DNA of 64,000 bases from Rhodoplanes sp963840055 (GCA_963840055.1 CAWIXM010000040.1:1-64000), one strand, 5' to 3'; positions 31,425 through 41,412 are shown, numbered from the stretch's first letter. Made by a program: numbers and translations. The notes: a model not told the origin generated them from the letters alone.

Positions 31425-33530
31425 TTGTTCGATTCCGCTTCCGTACTGAGGACCGCGCCGCGCGAGTTTCTGCGGTCGCTGCGTAAGCCCATTCCCCTGC
31501 GGGCGGCGTTATCTCTGCTAATGGTTGGCGCCCTGTTGCCGAGCTTGATCTTCTTCGCGCTCGAGTACCGGGCAGCAATGGCCGACAAGCGGAATGAGGT
31601 CGAACGACATGGCCGCAGCTATGCGCGAGCAATCGCCGACGACGTCACGCGCGAAATCTCTGTCAAACAGGCCCAACTATCCGCGCTCGCTACTTCGCCC
31701 GATCTGAGCGCCGGCAACCTCGCCGGCTTTTACACGCAGGTGCGCCAAGCCTCGTTGACCGTTCCGGGATCGATCGCGCTGTTCAGCGCCGATGGAGACC
31801 AGCTGTTCAACACGCTCGCGCCGTTCGGCACGCCGCTGCGAAAACCACACAACGTGGACATCATCCGGAAAGTGGCTACGACCGGCCACTGTGCAACGAC
31901 GGACTTGTTCAAGTCCGAGATGTCTGGCCGCTATCTGGTCGGTCTCGTCTGTCCGACGCCAAACAAAAAATACGTCATCGCTGGCGGTCTGCCCGTTGAC
32001 CATCTGACCGACGTCCTGCGCCGCCAGACGCGGGATGGTTGGCTTTCCGAGCTGATGGATGGCACGGGCACGGTCATCGCGCGCAGCGATCGTCCAGAGA
32101 AATTCATCGGCACGCGGCTGCCGCCGCATGCGCGTCAAAGTGTCGGACAGGAATCCAACGGCTGGGTCGACATTCCGCTGGACGGGGTGCAGTCCTGCGC
32201 CGGCTGGCAGCGGTTGTCCAACAACTGGACCGTGCTGGCCGCGGTGCCGCTCGGAGTGGTCGAAGCCCCGCTGCGGCACTGGCGCAACGAGGTGCTGTTG
32301 AGCCTGCTCATTTTCTCCGGGCTTGCTTTCGTGTCCGCGGCGCTAGTTGGCGAGTGGATTATCCGGTCGATGAACGAATTGTCGAAGGCAGCGGCGGAAA
32401 TCGTCGCCGGGCGCACCAGCGAGCCCTTCCCGTCGAGCATTTGGGAGGTCAACGAAGTCGGCAAAGCGCTGGTCAAGGCGGCGCATGATCGCGCCAAGGG
32501 CGAGCTTGCGAACGCCCATCTCGCCGGGCTTGTCACGTTCTCCGGCGATGCGATCATGAGCGTATCGCTCGACGGCAGGATTCTGAGCTGGAACTCGGCG
32601 GCGGAGAAACTGTACGGCTATCGCGCTGACGAGGCGATCGGCCGCCAGCAATCCGAGCTGATTCCATTCGGCCGCCTCAAGGAGATTGACGAGAAATTCG
32701 CCGCCGCGCGCGCCGGCCACAGTTTGCGCCTGGAATCGGTGCGGCGGCGCAAGGACGGAACCCTGGTGGAAGTCTCGCTCGACGCCGGCCCGGTGCGTAA
32801 CGCCGACGGAGAGCTGGTCGGCATTTCGGTGATTGCCCACGACATCAGTCAGCGCAAGCGCAACGAAGCGCACATGGAATTCGTGATGCGCGAACTGTCG
32901 CATCGCACCAAGAATCTCATCACGGTCATCATCGCCATGGCCCGCCGAACGGCGCGGCAGTCCGGCGATTTCACCGACTTCGAAACCAAGTTCACCGGGC
33001 GGCTGCACGGCCTTGCCCGCTCACATGACCTGCTGGTCCACACCGATTGGATCGGCGCCTCGATCGAAGAGCTGGTGCGTTCGCAGCTTGCCTCCTTCAT
33101 TACCGATCCATCGTGCCTGCAGATCAGTGGACCGGATCTCCTGTTGCGCCCGGAAGCCGTGCAGAATCTCGGCTTCGCGCTGCATGAACTTGCGACCAAC
33201 GCAAACAAGTTCGGCGCCTTGTGCCAGTCGGGTGGATTGGTGGCGATTCAATGGGACATTGCGAGGAATGCCGCCGGCCAAGCGCGCATCCACCTCACGT
33301 GGCAAGAGCGTGGCGGGCCGGAGGTCGAACCCCCGACGCGCGCCGGGTTCGGCTCGACCGTGATCCAGAAACTGACCGAGGCTTCGCTCAACGCGACAGT
33401 CACCATCGCCTTCAACCGCGATGGCTTCCGCTGGGAAGTCGACATGCCGGCCAATGAAATCCTGAGCGAAGGCGATGTCGCCGTCTCCGCCTTGCTCGCG
33501 GCAGCGGCCACCATGCGGGCTGCGAGCTAG
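31425..33530 (+). CDS. Membrane sensor kinase, PAS plus HWE histidine kinase
   Basis: 701 aa. Two membrane helices (about 27-45 and 285-310) flank an extracellular sensor of about 240 residues of the CACHE type. Then come a HAMP-like linker, a PAS domain (FSGDAIMSVSLDGRILSWN; about 365-485) and an HWE-family kinase. The H-box reads MRELSHRTKNLITVI, the N-box LGFALHELATNANKFGAL and the G-box GFGSTVIQKL. HWE kinases are abundant in Rhizobiales and often control general stress or light/chemical responses. No response regulator is adjacent, so the partner is unknown. The start is TTG at 31425, with CGGAGA upstream. Confidence 0.9.
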   Translation: MFDSASVLRTAPREFLRSLRKPIPLRAALSLLMVGALLPSLIFFALEYRAAMADKRNEVERHGRSYARAIADDVTREISVKQAQLSALATSPDLSAGNLAGFYTQVRQASLTVPGSIALFSADGDQLFNTLAPFGTPLRKPHNVDIIRKVATTGHCATTDLFKSEMSGRYLVGLVCPTPNKKYVIAGGLPVDHLTDVLRRQTRDGWLSELMDGTGTVIARSDRPEKFIGTRLPPHARQSVGQESNGWVDIPLDGVQSCAGWQRLSNNWTVLAAVPLGVVEAPLRHWRNEVLLSLLIFSGLAFVSAALVGEWIIRSMNELSKAAAEIVAGRTSEPFPSSIWEVNEVGKALVKAAHDRAKGELANAHLAGLVTFSGDAIMSVSLDGRILSWNSAAEKLYGYRADEAIGRQQSELIPFGRLKEIDEKFAAARAGHSLRLESVRRRKDGTLVEVSLDAGPVRNADGELVGISVIAHDISQRKRNEAHMEFVMRELSHRTKNLITVIIAMARRTARQSGDFTDFETKFTGRLHGLARSHDLLVHTDWIGASIEELVRSQLASFITDPSCLQISGPDLLLRPEAVQNLGFALHELATNANKFGALCQSGGLVAIQWDIARNAAGQARIHLTWQERGGPEVEPPTRAGFGSTVIQKLTEASLNATVTIAFNRDGFRWEVDMPANEILSEGDVAVSALLAAAATMRAAS

Positions 33531-33535
33531 GACGA

Positions 33536-33754
33536 CTACTCTCCGCCCTCGGCGCGGCGGAACTCCAAGAGATCGCCAGGCTGACAGCCGAGCACCTCGC
33601 AGATGCGCGCGAGCGTGTCGAAGCGCACGCCCTTCACTTTGCCGGACTTTAGCAGCGAGACGTTCTGCTCGGTGATGCCGATGCGCTCGGCGAGCTCCTT
33701 GGAGCGCATCTTCCGCCGCGCCAGCATCACGTCGAGATTGACGACGATCGGCAT
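33536..33754 (-). CDS. XRE-family regulator, YozG-like
   Basis: 72 aa, a single Cro/C1-type helix-turn-helix: MRSKELAERIGITEQNVSLLKSG followed by VRFDTLARICEVLGCQPGDLL. Such proteins are commonly paired with a DUF2975 membrane protein, as here, where the DUF2975 gene ends 11 bases upstream on the same strand. The pair may be a membrane-sensor/repressor unit; the signal and targets are not known. Confidence 0.9.
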   Translation of the reverse strand: MPIVVNLDVMLARRKMRSKELAERIGITEQNVSLLKSGKVKGVRFDTLARICEVLGCQPGDLLEFRRAEGGE

Positions 33755-33765
33755 GGGCGCGCGCC

Positions 33766-34329
33766 TCACACAAAACCCGCGTTCTCTTCGGCGAGTCGCG
33801 CCGCCTCGCGCATGACGGTGGCGACCGCGACCAGCACCCCGCCGATGATCAGCGCGAAGTAATCGTTGAGGGAGAATGTGATTAGGAGGAGGCGCTCGCC
33901 CTGCGAATTGGCGAGCGACAGGGCAAGTGCGAGCAAGGTCGCGGTCAGCGGCCCGAGTGGCGCTTGCGCCAGCACTGCCACGCCGAACATCTGCAAGTGG
34001 CGGGCAGCATTTTCCGTGAAAACCCGCCCCTCGGCGAAATCGCGGAACAGCGCACGCACCTGCCACAAACCCCACAGCATCACACCCACGGGCACGGCAA
34101 AGATCGCCGCGGCCACAAGTCGCGCCGCCGGCGTGAGCGTCAGCGCGGTGCCGACCTGACCAAGCCGCGCGAGCAACGCGTTGCGTGTCCAATCGGGAAT
34201 CAAAAAGCCGAGCACGGTCAATACGACGATCAGCCCAATCCCAACCGTCGTCACCCACATCATCGCCTGCGAGAGCCGCGCGAGCCGCGCGAGCCGTCCT
34301 GCCGCAGCGGTCGATCCAGTTGCGTTCAT
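33766..34329 (-). CDS. DUF2975 membrane protein
   Basis: 187 aa with four predicted membrane helices (around 28-50, 75-95, 120-145 and 155-175), the DUF2975 arrangement, including the motif GLWQVRALFRDFAEGRVFT. ATG at 34329 is preceded by GGAGG with 7 bases of spacing, which decides the start over an ATG at 34347. It is co-transcribed with the XRE gene behind it. No biochemical role is established for the family. Confidence 0.87.
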   Translation of the reverse strand: MNATGSTAAAGRLARLARLSQAMMWVTTVGIGLIVVLTVLGFLIPDWTRNALLARLGQVGTALTLTPAARLVAAAIFAVPVGVMLWGLWQVRALFRDFAEGRVFTENAARHLQMFGVAVLAQAPLGPLTATLLALALSLANSQGERLLLITFSLNDYFALIIGGVLVAVATVMREAARLAEENAGFV

Positions 34330-34365
34330 GGTCCAGCCTCCATCCATTTACGCGATATTAAATTA

Positions 34366-34393
34366 ATGCTATACAATAATTTTTATATGTCAA
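34366..34393 (-). promoter_or_regulatory. Probable sigma-70 promoter for the DUF2975-XRE pair
   Basis: On the minus strand, TTGACA at 34393-34388 is followed after 16 bases by TAGCAT at 34371-34366, about 36 bases before the DUF2975 start. The region is A+T-rich compared with its surroundings. The -10 match is only partial. Confidence 0.4.
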
Positions 34394-34400
34394 TCGTGAG

Positions 34401-35015
34401 ATGCCCAACATGCCTCGCCCTTGTTCTCGCCAGCGTAAAAGGACCTGCCCCATCATCGCCGCCACGCTTTTCCTCGCCGCCTGCGGGCATATGCCGGTGA
34501 CGTCGATGATCAAGCTTGCGCGGGTCGACTTCAGCAAAACCGACACGGCGCAGGTGCGGGCGGCGGTCAAGCTCCCGCGCACCGTCAAGCCGCGGCCCCA
34601 GGGTGTGGCGCTGCGGATTACCGTCAAGCTTGCCAACGGTCATGAGGAATCCGCGGATTTCATGCTGCGCGAATTCTCGGACCCGAAGGACTTGCTCGAC
34701 CTGCGACAGGAACTCGACGCCAATTCGCACATTTTCGCCTATCGGCTCGACGAGAAAGAGGCCGCGCGGCTTGCGGCCTTTCGCGATGGCTTGGAAAAAA
34801 AGCAGGCGGCAAGCGGCGGCAAGGGCGGCGCGCTCACCATCTCAATCCGCCCCGATGCGTGCCGAACGGGCGATCTGTCCGGGCGCCCGCTCTTCTTCAC
34901 CACCTATCTGCGGACGCCGGAAACGGGGGAATACGTGCCGCTTGCCCGCGATGTCGATCTGCGCACGCTTGTTCCTCGCGACGATGTCGCCGCCGCCATC
35001 GCGCCTTGCGAATAA
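34401..35015 (+). CDS. Conserved-looking lipoprotein of unknown function
   Basis: 204 aa. The N-terminus has a basic start, a hydrophobic stretch and a lipobox (IIAATLFLAACGH), so it is probably anchored in the outer or inner membrane. The mature part carries no domain I recognise. It has two cysteines near the C-terminus (PDACRTG and the terminal PCE), which could form a disulfide. The start may be the ATG at 34401 or 34410. It is divergent from the DUF2975 gene and converges with the WbpM/CapD-type gene. Confidence 0.75.
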   Translation: MPNMPRPCSRQRKRTCPIIAATLFLAACGHMPVTSMIKLARVDFSKTDTAQVRAAVKLPRTVKPRPQGVALRITVKLANGHEESADFMLREFSDPKDLLDLRQELDANSHIFAYRLDEKEAARLAAFRDGLEKKQAASGGKGGALTISIRPDACRTGDLSGRPLFFTTYLRTPETGEYVPLARDVDLRTLVPRDDVAAAIAPCE

Positions 35016-35051
35016 CCCAGAGCGCAAAAGTCAGCGCAGCGTCCGCGCGTT

Positions 35052-37046
35052 TCAAGCCGCCTGACCGCGAAAGTCCGGCAAGGCGTCGCGCAACACGCCG
35101 AAGATCGCCTCGCGCTCTTCGCGTGCGATCGCCTGCTCGAGCTTGGCGAGCCAGGCGCGAACGACATCAATGGGCGGACTGACCGGATGCGCCGCCACGA
35201 CGCCCTCGATGCCGATCTCGGCGGTCGGCTCCTCGCGTGCAAACAGAATTTCTTGCAAGCGCTCGCCCGGCCGGATGCCGATGAATTCGACGTCGATGTC
35301 GAGGCGCGGCTCAAGCCCGGACAGCCGGATCATCCTTTCGGCAAGCTCCACGATCTTCACCGGCTGCCCCATGTTCAGCACGAACACCAACTCAAGCCCG
35401 CGCCCGACGCCGAACGCATGGCTCGCCGCGGTGACGACGAGATCGCACGCCTCCCGGATGGTCATGAAGTAACGCACCATCGCCGGATCGGTTACCGTGA
35501 CTGGCCCACCCGCTTCGATCTGCGCGCGGAACTTCGGCACCACCGACCCTTTGGAGGCCAGCACATTGCCGAAACGCACCGCGATCAGGCGGGTCGCCCG
35601 CTCGCCCGCCCCAGCGCGGCGCGCGAGATCCGCGTCCAGCGCCTGGCAGTACATTTCCGCAAGGCGCTTGGTCGCGCCGAGAACCGAAACCGGCTCGATC
35701 GCCTTGTCGGTCGAGATCATCACGAATCCCGCCGCGCCCGCCGCCACCGCGGCGTCGGCGACATTCACCGAACCGAACACGTTGGTTTTGACGCCCTCGC
35801 CCCAGTCCTGCTCCAGGATGGGAACGTGCTTGAGGGCAGCCGCATGAAAGACGAAGTCGGGTTTGAACTCGATAAGCAGGCGCTTGATGCGGTCACAGTC
35901 GCGCACGTCGGCGATGCGGCCTTCGATACTGGCCTCGGTTTCCTTGGTCGCCAGCGTTTCCAGCACGGCGTGGAGCGCCGGCTCGGAATTCTCGATCACC
36001 AGCAGCCGCGATGCGCCGAAGGTGACGATGCGGTCGCAAATTTCCGCGCCGATCGAGCCGCCGCCGCCGGTCACGACGACGGCCCGCCCCTTCACGAAGC
36101 TCTCCAACCGCCGATAATCGATCTTGACGATCGAGCGCAGCAGCAGGTCCTCGACATTGACGGGGGCAAGACGTAGTTCCTTTGCGCCGTCTTCGAGCGA
36201 GGGCAGACGGTTGGTCAACAGCCCAAGCCGCCGCGCCCGCATGAGAACCGTTTCGACATTGCTGCCCTTTTCGAAGGCAGAGGCGGTGAGCACCAAGCGG
36301 CGCACATCGGTGCCGCGATCCTTCAGCTCGGCGACAGCGCGCTCGAGCTGGTTGAAATCGCCGAGCACCGAAATGCCGCGCATGATCTGGCCCTGATCCG
36401 CCGGCGAGGGCGACAGGATGCCGACCGGCCAGATATGCTTGACCGCGCCAGCCTCCACCGCCCGCAGCAGAACTTCGGCGTCGGCCGCGCGTCCGAGAAT
36501 GAATATCGGCGTCGAGTTCGCGCCGATGGCGTGCTGGCGGATGCGCGCATGGCGGAAATATCGGTAGGCGATCCGCGGACCGCCGAGAAAAAACATCTGC
36601 AGAACCCAATACAGGATTATGGTCAGCTTGCCGAAAAAGAACTCGCCGAGAACATTGGGCGAGACGAGGATATAGTCGACAACGAGCAGCGAAACAGCAA
36701 GAACAGTGGACGCGCGCAGGATGTTGGCGAGGTCAGGAAGCGAAGCGAACCGCCACTTCGCCCGGTACAGATCGAAATACCAGTAGACCACCATCGCGTA
36801 GACGAGCAGACACGGCAGGGCGATCTCTAGTCCCCCGAGCCGCTCGTTGAGGCCCGCTTCCTCGAAACGCAGGTAGAAACTCGCCAGCAACGCAGCCGCC
36901 GTCGCGACCAAGTCATGAATGATCACGAGCAGACGACGTCGATTGCCGAAGACCGATTTCAACATAGTCGGGTCGTACCGAACCGTTTCCGGCGCATGAG
37001 CCCCCTGCGCGACTGGAGCGCGGCGCGCCGCATCCGATACTACCAT
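35052..37046 (-). CDS. Nucleoside-diphosphate-sugar dehydratase/epimerase, WbpM/CapD type
   Basis: 664 aa membrane enzyme for polysaccharide or glycan sugar synthesis. Four N-terminal membrane helices (about 40-160) are followed by a CoA-binding-like Rossmann region (IFILGRAADAEVLLRAVEAG). The catalytic short-chain dehydrogenase domain follows, with NAD motif VVVTGGGGSIGAEICDRIVT, FHAAALKHVPILEQD, and STDKAIEPVSVLGATKR. In the large members of this family Tyr of the YxxxK triad is replaced by Met or another residue; here the region reads SVLGATKRLAE. The C-terminal GIRPGERLQEILF motif is present. The product is probably a 4-keto-6-deoxy sugar nucleotide. There is no adjacent glycan cluster. 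Confidence 0.9.
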   Translation of the reverse strand: MVVSDAARRAPVAQGAHAPETVRYDPTMLKSVFGNRRRLLVIIHDLVATAAALLASFYLRFEEAGLNERLGGLEIALPCLLVYAMVVYWYFDLYRAKWRFASLPDLANILRASTVLAVSLLVVDYILVSPNVLGEFFFGKLTIILYWVLQMFFLGGPRIAYRYFRHARIRQHAIGANSTPIFILGRAADAEVLLRAVEAGAVKHIWPVGILSPSPADQGQIMRGISVLGDFNQLERAVAELKDRGTDVRRLVLTASAFEKGSNVETVLMRARRLGLLTNRLPSLEDGAKELRLAPVNVEDLLLRSIVKIDYRRLESFVKGRAVVVTGGGGSIGAEICDRIVTFGASRLLVIENSEPALHAVLETLATKETEASIEGRIADVRDCDRIKRLLIEFKPDFVFHAAALKHVPILEQDWGEGVKTNVFGSVNVADAAVAAGAAGFVMISTDKAIEPVSVLGATKRLAEMYCQALDADLARRAGAGERATRLIAVRFGNVLASKGSVVPKFRAQIEAGGPVTVTDPAMVRYFMTIREACDLVVTAASHAFGVGRGLELVFVLNMGQPVKIVELAERMIRLSGLEPRLDIDVEFIGIRPGERLQEILFAREEPTAEIGIEGVVAAHPVSPPIDVVRAWLAKLEQAIAREEREAIFGVLRDALPDFRGQAA

Positions 37047-37063
37047 AGCACGGGAATGCCAAT

Positions 37064-38446
37064 ATGCGGGTAGTTCGCGCCTCCACCGCGGCGGTCGGCC
37101 CGACCATTGCGGCGCACGAGTTCTTCGGCCATCCGCGCGGCCTCGCTTTCCTGTTCGCGACGGAGATGTGGGAGCGCTTCTCCTATTACGGGATGCGCGC
37201 GCTCCTCGTCCTCTATATGGTAAAATACTTGTTCGAGTCGGGCCGCGCCGACGCCGTCATCGGCTATTCCACCCTCAAGCGCGTCCTCGAATTCGGCTTC
37301 GGGCCGCTCGGTGTCCAGCCTTTCGCCTCGCACGTCTATGGGCTCTATACCGGGCTCGTCTATTTCACCCCGCTGCTGGGCGGGCTTCTCGCCGACCGCG
37401 TGCTCGGCCAGCGCCGCACCGTGATCATTGGCGCCGCGCTGATGGCGCTTGGTCATTTTTTGATGGCGTTCGAGCAGCTCTTGTTCCTGGCGCTAGCGAC
37501 GCTGATCATCGGCAATGGCGCGTTCAAGCCGAACATATCGACCCAGGTGGGATCGCTCTACCCGCCGGGCGACGCGCGGCGCGACCGCGCCTATTCGATC
37601 TTCTATGTCGGAATCAATATCGGCGCATTTTTGGCGCCGCTGATCTGCGGGACGCTGGGCGAGGAGGTCGGATGGCATTACGGCTTCGGGGCTGCCGGCG
37701 TCGGCATGCTGCTCGGTCTCGTGATCTATCTGTGCGCGGCCCCTGCCCTGCCCCCGGACGCGATCGCGACTGCCAAGGGGCCGCGTGGGCCGCTCGCCAG
37801 CGAGGAACGACGCGCCATCGGCGCCCTCATTCTGCTCGGTGTGCCGGTGATCCTGTTCTGGGCGACCTATGAGCAACAGGGCAACACCATCGCGTTGTGG
37901 GCGGACGCCCATACCGATCGCTCCATCGGCCTTTTGGGGTGGACGGTGGAAATCCCGGTCACCTGGTTCCAGGCATTCAATCCTTTCATGATCTTTGCGT
38001 TCACGCCGTTCATCGTGACCCTCTGGGCGCACCAGAGCCGGCGCGGTCGCGAGCCATCGACGCTCACCAAGATGGCGCTCGGCTGTTTTGGCGTCACCGC
38101 GGCCAACGTCATCCTCGCGATCGGAGCGCTGCAGGCCGACGTGGAGAAAGCAAGTTGGCTGTGGCTGTTCGCCTATTTCGTCGTGATCACCGTCGGCGAA
38201 CTCTACCTGTCGCCGATCGGCCTCTCGCTCGTGTCGAAGATTTCGCCGGCGCGGACGGTGTCATTGATGATGGGGGTGTGGCTCGCGACGAGCTTCTTCG
38301 GCAATCTGCTCGCCGGGGTGTTGGGAAGCTACTGGTCGACGATGGACAAGCCCACCTTCTTCCTGATGATCGCCGGCATCGCCGCGGTCGCCGGGGCGAT
38401 TATCGCTCTTCTCCGCCGGCCTTTCCGTGGCCTTTTGGAGCGATGA
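37064..38446 (+). CDS. POT-family proton-coupled peptide transporter
   Basis: 460 aa with 12 or more membrane helices. The proton-coupling motif of the peptide transporter family, EMWERFSYYGMRALL (ExxERFxYYG), is at about residue 38, followed by the MFS loop GGLLADRVLGQRR and FYVGINIGAFLAPLICG. It imports di- and tripeptides with protons. It is divergent from the WbpM/CapD-type gene 17 bases away and converges with pobA. Confidence 0.92.
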   Translation: MRVVRASTAAVGPTIAAHEFFGHPRGLAFLFATEMWERFSYYGMRALLVLYMVKYLFESGRADAVIGYSTLKRVLEFGFGPLGVQPFASHVYGLYTGLVYFTPLLGGLLADRVLGQRRTVIIGAALMALGHFLMAFEQLLFLALATLIIGNGAFKPNISTQVGSLYPPGDARRDRAYSIFYVGINIGAFLAPLICGTLGEEVGWHYGFGAAGVGMLLGLVIYLCAAPALPPDAIATAKGPRGPLASEERRAIGALILLGVPVILFWATYEQQGNTIALWADAHTDRSIGLLGWTVEIPVTWFQAFNPFMIFAFTPFIVTLWAHQSRRGREPSTLTKMALGCFGVTAANVILAIGALQADVEKASWLWLFAYFVVITVGELYLSPIGLSLVSKISPARTVSLMMGVWLATSFFGNLLAGVLGSYWSTMDKPTFFLMIAGIAAVAGAIIALLRRPFRGLLER

Positions 38447-38464
38447 CCAAGCCCCGTGCCGCTC

Positions 38465-39631
38465 TCAATCGAGCGGCAGCCCGGCATAGTTTTCCGCGAG
38501 CGCGGTGGAGGCTGCCTTCGAACCGGCAATGTATTCGATATCTGCAAGCTGGCGGCGACGGTCGAATGCCGTCTCGTGCGGGAATCGATGCAAGAGCTGC
38601 GTCATGAACCAGGAGAAGCGCTGCGCCTTCCATACCCGGCCGAGACAGGTCTCCGAATAATGGTCGAGGCCGGCGGGGCTGCCGGTCCGGTAAAACTCAG
38701 TGAGCGCGCGCGCGAGGTAAACGACATCGGCGAAGGCGAGATTCATGCCTTTGGCGCCGGTCGGCGGCTGGATATGCGCGGCGTCGCCGGCAAGAAACAG
38801 CCGGCCGAACTGCATCGGCTCGACCACGAAGCTGCGCATCGGCGTCACGCCTTTCTGGACGATCTTGCCCTGCGGCAGCGTGCAGGAACCGCCGAGCCGC
38901 CTCCGCAATTCGTCCCAGATTTTCTCGTCCGGCCACAGCGCCAGATCCTCGTCGGGCGCGCATTGCAGGTACAGTCGCGAAAGCGTGGGCGAACGCATGG
39001 AGAAGAGCGCAAAGCCGCGCTCGTGATGGGCGTAGATCAGTTCGTTTGCCGGCGCCGGCAACTCCGAGAGGATGCCGAGCCATCCGAACGGATAGTCGCG
39101 TTCGTACACGGTGAGCACGCCGGAGGGGATGCTCGGCCGGCAGATGCCGTGAAAGCCGTCACAGCCGCCGATGAAGTCGCAGGCGAGCTCATGCGCTTCG
39201 CCGCGATGCCGAAAGCGAATGACGGGCGCGTCGGTCGTGACGCCATCGACGCCCACGTCGCTCACCTCGAACAGAATCTCCCCGCCGTCGTCGAGGAGCT
39301 TGGCGACCAGGTCCTTCACCACCTCCTTCTGCTCGTAGATGGTGACGCCTTTGCCGACCAACGCCCGGAAATCGATGTGGTGGAGCAGGCCGCGGGCGCT
39401 CAGGAAAATGCCATTGTGAAACATGCCTTGCTGGAGCAAGCGCGCGCCCGCGCCGATCTCGATCAGGAGATCGTTGACCCATTGCTCGATTAGACCGGCG
39501 CGGACGCGATTCTCGATATAGGCGCGGCTGCGGTCTTCAAGCACGATCGACGCTATTCCCGCCCGACGCAAAAGCGCCGACAACATGAGCCCGGCGGGCC
39601 CGGCGCCGACAATTCCGACCTGAGTGCGCAT
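38465..39631 (-). CDS. pobA: 4-hydroxybenzoate 3-monooxygenase PobA
   Basis: 388-aa flavoprotein that hydroxylates 4-hydroxybenzoate to protocatechuate using NADPH and oxygen, feeding the beta-ketoadipate pathway. FAD motif VGIVGAGPAGLMLSALL at the N-terminus, the DG motif FIGGCDGFHGICR, and the GDAAH motif RLFLAGDAAHIQPPTGAKGMNLA are all intact. Length equals the family's 390-395 aa. ATG at 39631 is preferred; upstream extension is unmatched. No PobR-type regulator or pca genes are within the window. Confidence 0.95.
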   Translation of the reverse strand: MRTQVGIVGAGPAGLMLSALLRRAGIASIVLEDRSRAYIENRVRAGLIEQWVNDLLIEIGAGARLLQQGMFHNGIFLSARGLLHHIDFRALVGKGVTIYEQKEVVKDLVAKLLDDGGEILFEVSDVGVDGVTTDAPVIRFRHRGEAHELACDFIGGCDGFHGICRPSIPSGVLTVYERDYPFGWLGILSELPAPANELIYAHHERGFALFSMRSPTLSRLYLQCAPDEDLALWPDEKIWDELRRRLGGSCTLPQGKIVQKGVTPMRSFVVEPMQFGRLFLAGDAAHIQPPTGAKGMNLAFADVVYLARALTEFYRTGSPAGLDHYSETCLGRVWKAQRFSWFMTQLLHRFPHETAFDRRRQLADIEYIAGSKAASTALAENYAGLPLD

Positions 39632-39987
39632 GCAAAATGCTCCGAACAATCGACGTTCGACTATACGCCCTGTCCTGGTCGTGCAAAGGCACGCGTTGGA
39701 GCGGCGTCGTTTGGCAAACCCCCGCGAGGAAGCGCGCGCCCAGCCGCCGTCCGCTTCACGCAAGGCGGGGGCAAGCGCGGAAACCTGCCTGCGACCCTCG
39801 CATTAATGACGAAAGGATGACGGAAATGCCGATAATTACTTAACTTTTCGCATCATGGCGATTGACTTCGCGCCGCATACTCTTATCTTGGCGAAAGATG
39901 GTTCGCCGTATGTTCGACCATCTCTCCCGGACATGTCGTTCACAAACACAGCGCGGTCGGGAGTATCTCGGCTGTTATTGAGGTTCT
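39632..39987. other. Intergenic region upstream of the RhlE-type helicase
   Basis: 356 bases between divergent pobA and the helicase. There are A+T-rich patches (around 39836-39850 and 39960-39985) that may hold promoters for either gene, but no clear hairpin, RNA gene or convincing coding sequence. A reading from 39855 enters the helicase gene out of frame and is not credible. Confidence 0.5.
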
Positions 39988-41346
39988 ATGCCCTTTTCCA
40001 ATCTCGGTCTCTCCGACAAGGTCCTCGCCGCCGTCGCGGCTTCTGGATACACCAAGCCCACCCCCATTCAAGAGCAGGCGATTCCGCAGGTGCTGGCGCA
40101 CCGCGATGTGCTCGGCATCGCCCAGACTGGCACCGGCAAAACCGCGGCCTTCGTCCTGCCCATGCTCACCATGCTGGAAAAGGGGCGCGCGCGGGCACGC
40201 ATGCCGCGCACCCTGATCCTCGAGCCGACGCGTGAACTCGCGGCCCAGGTCGAGGAGAGCTTCAGGCGTTACGGCGTCAATCATCGCCTCAATGTCGCGC
40301 TGCTGATCGGCGGCGTGTCATTCGACAATCAGGACGCCAAGCTGACCCGCGGCGTCGACGTGCTGATCGCCACGCCCGGCCGCCTGCTCGACCATACCGA
40401 ACGCGGCGGCCTGCTGCTGACCGGCGTCGAGTTGCTGGTCATCGATGAAGCCGACCGCATGCTCGACATGGGCTTCATTCCGGACATCGAGCGCATCTGC
40501 AAGCTGGTGCCGTTCACGCGCCAGACGCTGTTCTTCACCGCGACGATGCCGCCGGAGATTCAACGAATCACCAACCAATTCCTGCACAATCCAGTGCGTG
40601 TGGAGGTGAGCCGTCCGGCCACGACGGTCGCCGCGACCGCGCAGAGCCTGGTCAAATCCGGCCGCGAGCCGCACGAGAAGCGTGAGATCCTTCGCGCCCT
40701 GATCCGTTCCGCGGACGGATGGAAAAACGCGATCATCTTCTGCAACCGCAAGCGCGAGGTGGCGACCCTCCACCGCTCGCTGCTGCGTCACGGCTTCTCC
40801 GCCGTCGCGTTGCACGGCGACATGGACCAGTCGGCGCGCATGGCCGCACTCGATCAATTCCGCAAGGGAGAGGTTGCGCTCCTGGTCGCTTCCGACGTCG
40901 CCGCGCGCGGCCTCGACATCCCCGATGTGAGCCACATCTTCAATTTCGACGTCCCCCACCATCCCGACGATTACGTCCACCGCATTGGCCGAACCGGCCG
41001 CGCCGGACGCAGCGGAACGGCGATCACCATCGTCGCGCCACCCGACATGAAAGCGGTGGCCGCAATAGAGAGGCTGATCGGTCAATCGATCGGCTGGGGC
41101 GGCGAGCCGCCGGTCCGGGAAGAGGCGTCGGAGCCGGTCCGATTTGGCTCGTCGCGTTCGGCTCGCCACGGCAAGCCACACGGCCGCCGCGCCACCGACA
41201 AGCCTGGCAAGCCTGCCGCGGACAACGTCACTCCGCTCGAGGCCGCCCGCCGCCGTCAGCCGGCCGCGCCGGCCCGCGAGCGCGCGGAGGATGTCGAGAA
41301 GCACCTCCCCGCTTTCCTGCTACGGCCGTTCCGCGTGAAGGCCTGA
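39988..41346 (+). CDS. DEAD-box RNA helicase, RhlE type
   Basis: 452 aa. ATP-dependent RNA remodelling enzyme. Motifs in order: Q motif region KPTPIQEQAIP, motif I AQTGTGKTAAFVLP, Ia PTRELAAQ, II VIDEADRMLDMGF, III FFTATMPPEI, V ASDVAARGLDIPDV, VI HRIGRTGRAGRSG. A basic, low-complexity tail (about 380-452) fits the RhlE/CsdA group that acts in ribosome assembly or cold adaptation. It is transcribed alone, towards the SUF cluster. Confidence 0.93.
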   Translation: MPFSNLGLSDKVLAAVAASGYTKPTPIQEQAIPQVLAHRDVLGIAQTGTGKTAAFVLPMLTMLEKGRARARMPRTLILEPTRELAAQVEESFRRYGVNHRLNVALLIGGVSFDNQDAKLTRGVDVLIATPGRLLDHTERGGLLLTGVELLVIDEADRMLDMGFIPDIERICKLVPFTRQTLFFTATMPPEIQRITNQFLHNPVRVEVSRPATTVAATAQSLVKSGREPHEKREILRALIRSADGWKNAIIFCNRKREVATLHRSLLRHGFSAVALHGDMDQSARMAALDQFRKGEVALLVASDVAARGLDIPDVSHIFNFDVPHHPDDYVHRIGRTGRAGRSGTAITIVAPPDMKAVAAIERLIGQSIGWGGEPPVREEASEPVRFGSSRSARHGKPHGRRATDKPGKPAADNVTPLEAARRRQPAAPARERAEDVEKHLPAFLLRPFRVKA

Positions 41347-41412
41347 GGCGCGCTGACTGCCTCAAGCGCCGCTTCGATCGTCTCTTATCCCTCAAAGGCG
41401 CGCGCGAGCGTG

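Noticed and set aside
39855..40235. 126-codon frame before the helicase
   Set aside because: It runs into the helicase gene in another frame with no ribosome-binding site or recognisable product.
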